Below, one piece after another: positions 11,701 to 26,727 of a DNA stretch of 64,000 nucleotides (positions within the stretch are counted from its first letter, which is position 1; each line of letters opens with the position of its first letter). The translations under genes and the position numbers were made by a program. The notes beneath the pieces were generated by a model. The model saw only the letters and a list, made by a program, of their open reading frames with translations, did no database searches and was not told the DNA's origin. Source of the DNA: Kryptolebias marmoratus (taxonomy: Eukaryota > Chordata > Actinopteri > Cyprinodontiformes > Rivulidae); assembly GCF_001649575.2 (NCBI RefSeq), contig NC_051435.1, forward strand, positions 11,131,896 through 11,195,895, given 5' to 3'.

Positions 11701-14700
11701 TAAAAACAAAAATCTAATTAACCTGATCAACATCTTTCAGCACGAAGCAGTAAAGGTGATGCAGGATGCCATCAACGAGTTCTCGGGAACCCCCGAAGAA
11801 CTTCGCGTCACCATTGCTAATGCGGACCTGGCTCTGCTGCGTGGTGACACAGAGCTGGCGCTGAGTATGCTGAGAAACATTACCCCCGAGCAGCCCTACT
11901 ACATCCAAGCCAAAGAGAAAATGGCAGACATATACCTGAAACACAGGCGAGAAAAACTGCTCTATGCGAGCTGCTACAGGTGACCAGTACATTCAGACTC
12001 ATATGACCCAAGAAAAACAGCTTAAATCTAAGACAAAAGCTACTTATCTGTGTTTGAAATAAACAATTACTGTATGTCGGAAAGTTAAAGATGCATTACC
12101 CATCCAATTTACACCCATAGAAAAGTGTCTACATTTGTTGTCTTGTTGGGTCTGTTAGAAAACAAGCTAAAGGCAAATCTCAGGCAGCCTTTTTACACTG
12201 GCTGAGAGAAACTGTGATGCAGCTGATTAGTAGGTTGGAGTTACTCAGGACGGGTAACTCACAGAGGATAATGGAAAAAAATGAGTTTATAATCACGTGA
12301 CGTCAAACTCTTGTCTTTCCTACAGAGAAATGGTGGAGAAGCTGCCCAGCCCTCACACATACCTCCTGCTCGGTGATGCCTACATGAACATCCAGGAGGT
12401 GTGTTCGATGTGTGATTCATCTGATGACTTATTTACTTTATCTAATAACATCTGAGCTTTGAACTTTGACTTTATATGTACAATTTTCTTCAATACAAGA
12501 TTTTTTTTTTTTTTCCATGTTTTTAAAAATAGCTCAGCTTTTTTTTGTTTTTCCACTGGATGGTTACACAACACAAATGGTGTTTTTTACAGAAAACGCT
12601 GAACTGCAGTAGATTTAGCCCTGCAAACATAATATCAAGTGATAACAGCCAGCATTTACCTGCAGCTAAGTGACAGACCGCTGGTTTCAGATAAACCATT
12701 AAATTAAAACCAGGATGTATTGTCACCATCATGAATTAATGGATGGTAACACAGGCTTCCTGGTGTTGACACATATTTTGGTCGTGACGATGGATAAGAT
12801 AGCAGCACTCAAAGTCAACGTGAATCACGCCAACCTGACCATCACTAATTGTATTTTTCCCCAACAGCTTGTGCATTAAATCATGCATCAGCTCCTAAGA
12901 TGTTTACCACATGTTCCCAACTCTTTATAATATTTGCAAATATCAGCAACCAGCTATAAATTGGGACGCTACTGACCATCGTGTGTGTTTATCTTCAGCC
13001 AGAGAAAGCCATTGAGATTTACGAACAGGCTCTGGAGAAAAACACCAAAGATGGAGCTTTAGCCAGTAAAATTGGGAAAGCCCTGGTCAAGACTCACAAC
13101 TACAACAAGGTAGGCCTGTGTTGTCGACTCGTGTAAAAGTTCAACACAATTTACACAGAGATAAATTTGGGTTAAAGGATGTCTGTCATTATCAAACAGG
13201 CAATTAATTATTATGAGGTAGCCCTGAAGACTGAGCAACAGAACTTCCTGCGTTATGACCTGGCTGAGCTTCTGATGAAGATGAAACAATACGAGCGCTG
13301 TGAGAAAGTCCTTAAGGACGCTCTGACCCCTGAACCAGGTACTATAGACGATGATGATATTAAGGACCAAGCCTCACAAAAGTTAGGATTGGTGACGGCT
13401 GATCAAAATCAGTGGCAGAACTGCCACTCTAATGTGTCTAAACTGGTCTTAAATCCCATTTTTTTCTATTTTATACAACTGCTGCAATTAATTCAAATGT
13501 AAGAAAAATGCATAAATTTTCCTGAGCCTTCTAAAATGTTTTTTTTTAATATTTATTAAAATTGTAATTTGTTCAATAATTTCTGGAAGTTAGGGGAAAA
13601 ATATTTTTGGAAGTCTTTAAACTTTTTATTAATTAAAACTATTCCAAACTGGCAGGAAATCAGCCAAATAAGGAGTGAGATTATAGTTCAAAGTGTTTAT
13701 TTTAATGTCACCAAACTTGTTTGCACAAAAGGTCCTGTTCTTTTGCTTTTTGGAGAAGATTTGAGGCATTTGACCACTAGGGTGTGCTACAATATGCACC
13801 TCATTTCCAGTAGCTGGTAGCTGACAAGCTCTTTTTTTTTATTCTAGTAACTGGCAGCCATGTTTTGTGCGTGTTGTCATAGTGGCTTCAACCTGTTAAA
13901 CAGGTTGGGCCATATTGCTGCTTGCACTTATAATTATGTTAGCTTTGGTTAGAGCTGTCGCCTCCCAGCAAGAAGGTCACAAGATCGCTTCCTGACCTGG
14001 GGCCTTTCTGGGTGGAGTGAGCATGTTCTCCCTGTGCACACGTGGGTTTACTCCGGGTACTCTGGTATCTTCCCAAAGACCAAAAACATGCATGTTAGGT
14101 TAATTGGTAACTCTAAATTGCCCCTAGGTGAGAGTGTAAATGTTTGTTTGTCTCGTTTGTCTCTGTGTGTCCCTGTGATGGACTTGCGTCCTGTCCAGGG
14201 TGTCCCCCGCCTCTCACACAGTGATGGCTGGAGACAGGCTCCAGCTCCCTGCAACCTGGAAAGGAGAAGCGGGTAAAAGAAAATGGATGGATGGACGTTA
14301 ACTGTGGGTTTCTCTTTTTTCTGTTCAGTAAACGAACTGCCTGCGCTCTCAGAGGAATGTCGTTATCTGGTCCTGTTGGCGAAAATCCAAAATAAAGTTG
14401 AAAAAAATGATGAAGCTTTACTTTCTCTGGAAAAAGTAAGTACTTTCTTTTTTTTCTTTGGTACATTAACTAATTTCTGTCCTTTTTTTGTACTAGTCTT
14501 TCCAGTGGCAACACTGATCATTTGTTTTTTGTTTTTTTTAAACTAACATTGTTGTGTATTTTGGTCTTCTTCATAGGCACGAAATGTGCAAGCCAAGGTG
14601 CTGAAGCTGGTGCAGTTGGAGCAGCCCGATGCTGTTCCTGCGCAGAAGCAACTTGCTGCTGAGATCTGTGCTGAGATCGCCAAACACTACACAAGTCAGA

Positions 14701-17058
14701 AGGGCTATGAGAGAGCAGTCAAATTCTACAAAGAAGCTCTTGTATATTGTGAGACAGATCGCAAGGTCTGTGCAGCTGAATCAAAACCATTCTGTGTACT
14801 TTCCACAGCTGTGGATAACAGACATTTGGTGCTTTTTAGGCTTGTCGCTACGTTTTTAAAATGGTGCGATTTCAGTTGTTAATAGCTTGAGCCTAAAATC
14901 TAATTTATTTGCTCAGCGTTATTGTCCATAAACATCATGTGACATGAAGTGTATTCAGATGAATGCGTTCCCTGTTCTTTAGGTGATGCTGGAGTTGGCG
15001 CGGTTGTATCTTACTCTAGATGAGACTCATGCATGCCAGGACCAATGCAAGGAAATCCTGAAGAATGAGAAGTTTAATGAAGAAGCAACTCTGGTTTGTT
15101 TTATCTCGTAGCCACCACAGGCTTTTGTGTAACCTACACACACACAAAAAAAAACCTTATATATCTATCTATATAAAAATAAATATGTTTGTTTTTAGAT
15201 GATGGCAGAAATCAATTTTCGGAAGCAAGATTATGACCACGCAGTTTCAAATTTTGCAGACTTCCTAAAGCACAAACCAGGTGCAGTGCATCTCTGTTTT
15301 TTTTTCCAGTGTCAAACAGAAATGATGATTTGAAGCAATTCTCAAAAATAAATCACACTTGTTTGATTTCAGACAACTACCCAACTCTGTCACGGTTTAT
15401 TGATTTGTCGAGGAGGGCCGGCAAGTTAGAAGAAGTACCAAAATCTCTTTTAGACGCTGAAAAACATTCTTCCAGGACTAAATTTGACCCAGGGTTTAAC
15501 TACTGCAAAGGGCTTTATCTTTGGTAAGTGGCAGTGCTGTCTAAGATTAGGGTCATTCTTCTTCTTTCAAACCTTGTGGCTAAATTTTTGCTTCCTGCTC
15601 AGGTACACGGGAGAGCCTAATGATGCTCTTCGGCACTTTAATAAGGCTCGGAAAGACAACGACTGGGGACAAAATGCTGTGTACAACATGATTGAAATCT
15701 ACCTAAATCCTGACAACAATACAATCGGAGGAGAAGTGTTTGAGAATTTAGATGGTGAAATTGGGTGAGAGTTGACCTAACAAAGCAGGTTCCTCGATTA
15801 CCTCGTAGGCTTTATTTTATTAATACTGACGGGTTTGCTTTTTGTCTCGCCTCAGCAATTCCACAGAAAAGCAGGAGTCAGAGCAGCTTGCTGTGAGGAC
15901 AGCGGAGAAGCTGCTCAAGGAGATAAAGCCTCAGACGCCGGGCGGACACGTACAACTCCGCATCCTGGAGAACTACTGCTTGCTCGCTACTAAACAGAAG
16001 GCCAACATCGAGAAAGCCCTTGGTGTTTTCACAGAGATCGCAAACAATGAGGTGAGTAAACTCCAGATGGTGCACATTGAGTTGCATCCCTCTCTCTTGT
16101 GTAAATGTACCCACACTAGGAGCTCTGCATTATTTCTGACTCTATCCTTATTGTCAGTCAGTTTCATTCGGTCATAAACTGCCCATTCAGGCTGAATTTG
16201 TACATTACCGATGTGGCGTTGTCATAGTCATCCTGTCTCTCCGGTTCAATTCAGAAAGACCACGTACCCGCTTTGTTGGCCATGGCCACCGCTTACATGA
16301 TGCTCAAACAAACTCCCAGAGCCAGGAACCAGCTCAAACGCATTGCGAAGATGAACTGGAACACTGCAGACGCCGATGAGTTTGAGAAGAGCTGGCTCCT
16401 CCTGGCAGATATATACATCCATTCAGGGAAGTATGACATGGCAGGGGACCTCCTAAAAAGATGTCTCAATCATAACAAGGTCAGCCTGAGCATGCTGTTA
16501 CCCCTCAAATATAACATCAAGACAACCTAGATCACTAACCTGCATACATCCTTTTTTTTCTGGCGGTTGTGTGCCTTTTAAAGTCTGAAACCCTAATCTG
16601 AGCATGTTGCTGTACTTTTCCCCAGTCGTGCTGCAAAGCTTATGAATATCAGGGCTACATAATGGAAAAAGACCAGGCGTTCCGTGATGCAGCTCTCAGC
16701 TATGAACTGGCTTGGAAATATGGAAATTGGACTAACCCAACCATTGGTATGACAAGCAAAATCAGATGTCCACTTTTTTATATAGTTTCAAACAAGCTGT
16801 ATCCCTAACATCCTGGTGTGTGCTTTTCATTCAGGATACAAGCTCGCGTTCAACTACTTAAAAGCGAAGAGGCACGTCGACGCCATAGACGTGTGCCATA
16901 AGGTGAGACATCCGAACGTTTACAGCTTTATGTCTTCAGCGTGGTTTTGTGATTGGAATCGGCTTTATGTCTGTCCACAGGTACTTGCTGCATATCCAAA
17001 TTATCCCAAAATGAGAAAGGAGATCCTGGACAAAGCCCGGGCTGCCTTAAGATCTTAA
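5783..17058 (+). CDS. ttc21b: Tetratricopeptide repeat protein 21B (IFT139), complete, 29 coding exons
   Basis: IFT-A subunit IFT139, needed for retrograde [14 protein letters not shown] transport and entry of membrane proteins into cilia. Exons: 5783-5806, 6045-6174, 6264-6374, 6480-6646, 6788-6910, 7585-7742, 8331-8415, 8560-8658, 9195-9390, 9510-9607, 9812-10012, 10201-10330, 10415-10572, 11398-11622, 11741-11979, 12326-12398, 12999-13109, 13200-13338, 14329-14435, 14577-14765, 14983-15093, 15199-15280, 15373-15523, 15603-15764, 15856-16051, 16255-16479, 16626-16746, 16835-16902, 16981-17058. These join to 3957 nt (1318 aa) without a frame break; human TTC21B is 1316 aa. The protein is a solenoid of TPR repeats with no signal peptide or membrane segment. 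Diagnostic blocks include [38 protein letters not shown] and [17 protein letters not shown]. The start follows the first-exon pattern of the family, with only eight codons before intron 1. Donors after exons 16, 20 and 26 are weak (GTGTGT, GTCTGT, GTCAGC). The close match to TTC21B and the galnt3/csrnp3 synteny argue against the paralog ttc21a. Confidence 0.96.
7150..7482 (+). mobile_element. 3' fragment of an RTE-like LINE in ttc21b intron 5
   Basis: The + strand encodes the C-terminal end of a teleost RTE-like non-LTR retrotransposon, with the phrases [20 protein letters not shown] and [20 protein letters not shown]. It ends in the 3' UTR phrase GGGAACAGCCGAAAG. A short block at 7158-7190 corresponds to sequence further upstream in the element, so the copy is both 5'-truncated and internally deleted. 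The same family lies at 60650-62770 on the other strand. It is a dead copy in the sense orientation of the host gene. Confidence 0.85.
13950..14296 (+). mobile_element. Teleost SINE/L2-type interspersed repeat with ATGG tail, in ttc21b intron 18
   Basis: I recognise a repeat common in fish genomes. It begins with a tRNA-like block (CGCCTCCCAGCAAGAAGGTC, then a degraded B-box), continues with GCATGTTCTCCCTGTGCAC and TGCATGTTAGGTTAATTGG, then TGATGGACTTGCGTCCTGTC and GGCTCCAGCTCCCTGC, and ends in tandem ATGG units. The layout fits a SINE or the 3' part of an L2/Maui-like LINE; the exact family name is uncertain. It ends only about 30 bp before exon 19 of ttc21b. Confidence 0.75.
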
Positions 17059-17437
17059 TGTCGGACACATGTGCGTGCGCGTAAGGGAGCGGGGGAGTTT
17101 TATTGTTTGAATTTTTACTGTCAGATTGAAAATGTACAGTTATTTAATTGTATGGGTCTTATTTCTCATACATATTTCTATACTTTCATGAGCTGGTTGC
17201 TGGCAGTCCAAGGAGAAAACCCAGAGCTGAGACTCTGAGACAAGCTTGTAGACATAAAACAGCTACATAAATGTTTTTGCAGTGTAAATTAAGAGGACCT
17301 TATAGGAGGGACGCTTTCTTTTAAATGTACCTTTCATAATTCTACATAAGGCATTCACATCATTATTAGTAATGTTTTCATGTAATTAATGTTTGTCTGT
17401 CTGTGTAAATAAATAAAGTTATTTGGACAAAAAGCTG
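17059..17437 (+). other. ttc21b: ttc21b 3' UTR
   Basis: About 380 nt of AT-rich, non-coding sequence runs from the TAA stop to just past overlapping AATAAA signals. No repeat or second gene is seen in it. Confidence 0.6.
17408..17417 (+). terminator. ttc21b: ttc21b poly(A) signal
   Basis: Two overlapping AATAAA hexamers (17408-17413 and 17412-17417) lie 350 bp after the stop, followed by a T-rich stretch at about 17450-17470. These are the first strong signals after the stop codon. Confidence 0.7.
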
Positions 17438-17489
17438 TGAAATTTTGGGCAGATTTTTTTCTTTTTTTTGCTTGTTAATGATTACATGT

Positions 17490-18500
17490 GTGCCCTCCTG
17501 ACTGAGGATGGACACGCCGTGTCCTCGCAGACAGTTGGGGACGTGCCAGCAGCGCTCAGCGGGACACAGGGGGCATTTTAATGGACATAATAAACTGGCT
17601 GCCTGCGACGGGGGGACACGGTCCCTGCGGATGGAGGAGACAACGTGCGAGTCGGAGACAGAGAGACAGCGACTCCAAATCAGGCTCGCCGCGGGTGGAG
17701 TCCACTTCTCGGCTCTTTGTGGGCTTTATCCGCAGGGGGGGTGTTTGAATGGATTATCCAAGAAACGGGGAGCGACGGTGAGTGTCAGCTTGCTTTCTTT
17801 CTTTCTCTCCCAACTTTCATCCGAGAAGCTCAAGCCGCTCCACACAGCGCTCGAAACTTTGGCGTCTTTTCTTATTTTTTTTTATTTTATTTTTCATGGT
17901 AATGTGACTTTTTCAGTGTTAAACAGCTCCCCGTTCATTAAGGATGTGGTGCGGTGTGTGGCGTTCCTCCGTTATCTGTAACCCAGCAACTGTCCCAGTG
18001 AATGACCAGCTGAGCAAATCCTGACACCAACTCCGAGGAGACCAGCAAGCTGTTAGTCCTCACAACGAAACTCAACTTTGCCGTGTTTATCAACAGGTTC
18101 GGCTGAAACATTTGGTTTATCTTGGGAAAAAAAAAATTAAAAAGGGTGTTGCATTTTGTCGTCTCATCCTCGTGCACTTTCTCGTTTGCGTTCCAGGTAT
18201 GGATTCCGACTCCTCCGAGACGCGGGGCCACTCAGTGCGCATGCGCGTCGGCGTGTCGCCGCCTTCTACCTGAGAGGAGCGCACCTGGATCCAACAAAAC
18301 GGAAGTTTAGTTCCGTGCAGTCAGAGGGGGGGGAGTCTTTTTTTTTAATCTTTTGGTCTCGTCGATTAGCTCTGCCGTTCTGCTTATTGGAGCTGAAGCA
18401 ACAGACAAAAAGGAAATGAAAGCAGGACGATGTTGTTCGTAGGATTTTGTGAAAACACTTAAAGGACAGCCAGGCTGAAGCCGTGGCTCATCAACTCATG
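17490..18500 (+). promoter_or_regulatory. galnt3: galnt3 promoter and 5' untranslated exons
   Basis: This stretch is clearly richer in GC and CpG than its surroundings. Two candidate leader exons are visible: one ending at 17777 before GTGAGT, and one ending at 18500 before GTACGT. Either could join the acceptor at 18655, which opens the first coding exon (18656-19195). A perfect NRF1-type site (18236-18247) and an ETS-like CGGAAG core near 18300 mark the most likely promoter at about 18190-18320. The two donors suggest alternative promoters or leaders; transcript data would settle this. Confidence 0.5.
18236..18247. promoter_or_regulatory. galnt3: NRF1-type palindrome
   Basis: TGCGCATGCGCG matches the NRF1 consensus YGCGCAYGCGCR exactly, within a CpG-rich stretch about 450 bp upstream of the galnt3 start codon. 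NRF1 sites usually lie close to start sites of TATA-less promoters. Confidence 0.55.
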
Positions 18501-18698
18501 GTACGTGCTTTTTGTTGTAATCTGATGGAATGTAGAGCCGAGGTTGTGTGCTGAAGCTAAACACTTATCAATCACATTGTGTATCACAATGCTTTCTTAA
18601 AATGTTCTCAAACTTTACTTTTTTAAAACTCCATGTTTGTAAATGTTTGTTGCAGCTGAATCTCCGTCCAAAGACAGCCTCCTCTCCATTCTCGAAGA

Positions 18699-23666
<4,968 letters not shown>

Positions 23667-24755
23667 GTGTGCAAAACACTACCTAACACATGCCTACTGT
23701 GTGTGCACCAGCATACTAGGACACAGATATTCTATAATGTATGCAGTGTTTTTTTTTTTTAGATCAGTAACCACATTGAATTTTAATTTATTTTTATACT
23801 TGGAAGAACTGAACTACTGCTGCTGGAAAGTCTGGACCTTAGAAGAAACCATCACGTGCCACAGTTACAAGGAAGCAAACAGTTCTTACAGCATTTACGA
23901 TGCACATTAGACAAGTGCCTCTTTTTACGTTTTACATGTCTTAGTAGCTTCACAATCAAAATATGCAAGATTAAACTTCAGTGAACTTAAAACAAAGTGT
24001 GACAAACAAGAGGTTCGAGCTGGTTATGCAAAACTCCTAAATGAGATGCACCAAAGAGACAGAAAGTAAAAAAAAAAAACAAAAGTGATGAGCATTGTCC
24101 CATAGAAGTATATTCTCTAAAAAGTAAGATTGTTTATTTGGAACTGTCCAGTGCCTTGGATGTTATGTTTTTTGTTTTGTTTTGTTTTTTAACAGTATTT
24201 TCTTGTTTTAGTTTGTGGTCAGGGTATGAAAATGGTGAAGGTTGAGAGATTGCAGCAAACTTCAGTACCTAAAATTAATTTCTGCTTTTTGAGTCTTGTT
24301 TAACTGTTTTGAATGTAAGTGAAATTGCTATTTTAATGTCAATTTAGGCAAATTATTTAGACTTAAAAGGAAGGATCAGGTGTTAAAATCAATTAAGTTA
24401 CTTTTAGTGCAACTTTAACTCGCCTACAAACTTATTTCACTCTTCAAACTCTCTTAGTTGAACCATCTTTAGTTATCATTAAATGATTTACTCCTTGGTG
24501 TTTTTAGAAAGAAAGTTAAAAGTATTTCACAAGAAACAAACTTCATTAAATGCCTGAAGCTGTCTCTTTGTTTGCATCTCGTCAAAAGTCCATAATTATA
24601 TTTCTGGTGATTAGATGACTGTGAAATATTCTGTAACTGGTTAAAGATGAGGTTGGATGTGTTTGTTTTTGTCAAATGCACAATGTTTAGTGTTACAGTG
24701 CCATAGTGAGGAGATGTGTTATTTTGAGTACAATAAATTCTGTTGAGTAATTTTA
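23667..24755 (+). other. galnt3: galnt3 3' UTR
   Basis: About 1.1 kb of AT-rich non-coding sequence runs from the stop codon to just past the AATAAA at 24732. It has several ATTTA-type words and short homopolymer runs but no recognised mobile element. Confidence 0.55.
24732..24737 (+). terminator. galnt3: galnt3 poly(A) signal
   Basis: AATAAA is followed within 30 bases by a T/G-rich stretch. It is the last good + strand signal before the convergent csrnp3 transcript. Confidence 0.6.
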
Positions 24756-24778
24756 CCTTGTTTTACTGATCCCTGCAG

Positions 24779-24793
24779 TCTGCAGGGGGCGCT
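24779..24793 (+). promoter_or_regulatory. CTCF-like motif between convergent galnt3 and csrnp3
   Basis: TCTGCAGGGGGCGCT closely matches the CTCF core (CCASYAGRKGGCRS), with the G-rich strand on +. It sits in the roughly 180 bp between the facing poly(A) signals of the two genes. Motif match only; occupancy is inferred. Confidence 0.45.
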
Positions 24794-24899
24794 CTGCACA
24801 CAGAAATTGCTTCCCTACTAATTCACATGTTAATTCTACACCAGGTGGAACTCGGCGACTTAAAAATAATTTTCATAACTGACTGAACACCACAGAAAA

Positions 24900-26727
24900 A
24901 AAACAACTTTTTATAAAATTTATTTGAAAATTATGTTGGCTCTATTTACATTTGGAAACCAAACACATTGGAAACAAAAGTACCATTTTGTGCAAATTGT
25001 CTGCATTTCACCAGATATAAAACAGAATTAAATAAACCAGGCACGTGAAGCTTTTACAACTCACAACTCACATGAAACAAAAAACAATATTAAGATAGTG
25101 AAGCAAATTTACTCAATACAGACTCTTTTAGTAAACCACAATAAATACACGTTTCAATATTTTCATTCATAATAAATACTGGGAAATGATCGCAAACAGG
25201 ATTTCCAAACTGGATGCAGGAGCCTTCTTATACTGTACACTTTGGCACAAATGATATCCATAACAGGTTATGTTGATGCCTTTGATTGCCTGAAAGTTGT
25301 GTTCACCTCCACTGTTAATCCCAGTTAATCAACAAACACAACAAAATAACTTCAGCACTAAACCCTCTGTTCAGGATGAAGCTGCAGATATTTGAAAGCT
25401 TGGAAAAAAAAAAAAGAGTTTGTATCCATGCAGGAGCAATAAGCCATACAGCAGAGCGTCTCGTAAAACTATTGCAGTTTGCCAATCTTTGAGCAGTCAT
25501 TTCAGTTGTCTTTTTGCCAGCGATTCTATGAAGAAATATTTATTTTACATTTTTTGAGTAGTTTCTTTCTAAGGTCTTATTTTCGCTGGCCGGCAGGACT
25601 CGAGTCGTCTTGGGTTGATTTTACTGCTGACATGTGGGATCGTGTTTGAAAATGAGCTTTGATTGTCAACTTTGAGCATTTCTTTCCACCATGTTATACT
25701 TTAAAAAAAATCTGTAATAGTGTTTGTTAATAAAAGCTGTAGTGCTTTAGATAAAAACATATACAAGCAGAGTGACAGTCTGTTAACATCTATTGCACTT
25801 CAGAAGGACAAACAGATTTTTACCACATAAATAAACCTCTTCGTTCTTAAACAGAAAATTACTCAAGTAGTCGCTGTCCTTCTATTAAGCTTCTCCCACT
25901 ATTTGAAAATATACTAACAGACTGTTCATTAAAATCCATTTGGTTAAAATCCCTCAAAGAAGAAACCTTCATTTGTATTGACACATGGTCATTGGGTATG
26001 TATTTTTTAAAGTGAAGGGCTGGAAATTTTTAAACCCGCTGCATGCCACTGGACCCCTACACATACTTTAAGTGCAAAAAAGCTTTAAATTGACTTTGAC
26101 ATGTCCATTCATGTTGTATTCCAAAAGCTTTTTTTATGCTCTCAGAAAATCATTAAATTATGACACAAAGAGAAGAAATGTACAATATGAGTACAGCACT
26201 TTTTTTCGTATATACTGATATATATAAAACAGATTTTTTTTTCCACAAATGTCACTGAGATTTCTAAAACTGCATGCATTTTTTTAATCAAAACATTTAC
26301 ACTTTTAATTCAGCTACAATAAATAAACTGACATTAAACCTTTTTTTTTTGCACATTTGACACATACAGCAATCTACAGTACGATGTCTGCCTTCAATTA
26401 GAGCTTTACGTCAAAAGTTACAGAATACTTTGCACAGCGTGACATAAATCCAACCTGCTGTTATTTATCTGATCTGCTGCATGTTGGCATTAAGCACAAA
26501 AACACCTGCAATAGTGAACAGTTCTTCAAAACTTTTCATCACAAACCTATGGCTTTATAGTTACAGATGAAAATGTGGTACGATTCTGTAGATTGCTTTA
26601 AGCTTTAAGGTCAGAAAATGGGGCGGAAAAAAAGAGACAATGATCTTGTTTCCTAGAAATACAACTTGGTCAGGCTCAAGTGAAGACATAATCATGAAAG
26701 AACACTTTATTTATGAGGTGGGGCCCT
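24900..26727 (-). other. csrnp3: csrnp3 3' UTR (long)
   Basis: About 1.8 kb follows the csrnp3 stop on the - strand and ends near an AATAAA signal at 24919-24924. The sequence is AT-rich with many poly-T/poly-A runs, no open frame of note and no recognised repeat. Long AU-rich 3' UTRs are common in regulated, neuronally expressed genes; regulation through it is inference. Confidence 0.55.
24919..24924 (-). terminator. csrnp3: csrnp3 poly(A) signal
   Basis: TTTATT on + reads AATAAA on the - strand, 1.8 kb past the csrnp3 stop. Other AATAAA words in the UTR could give shorter isoforms. Confidence 0.5.

Noticed and set aside
17508..17981. 157-codon open frame before galnt3
   Set aside because: It lies in the GC-rich leader and promoter region, runs through a clear splice donor at 17778 and matches no known protein.
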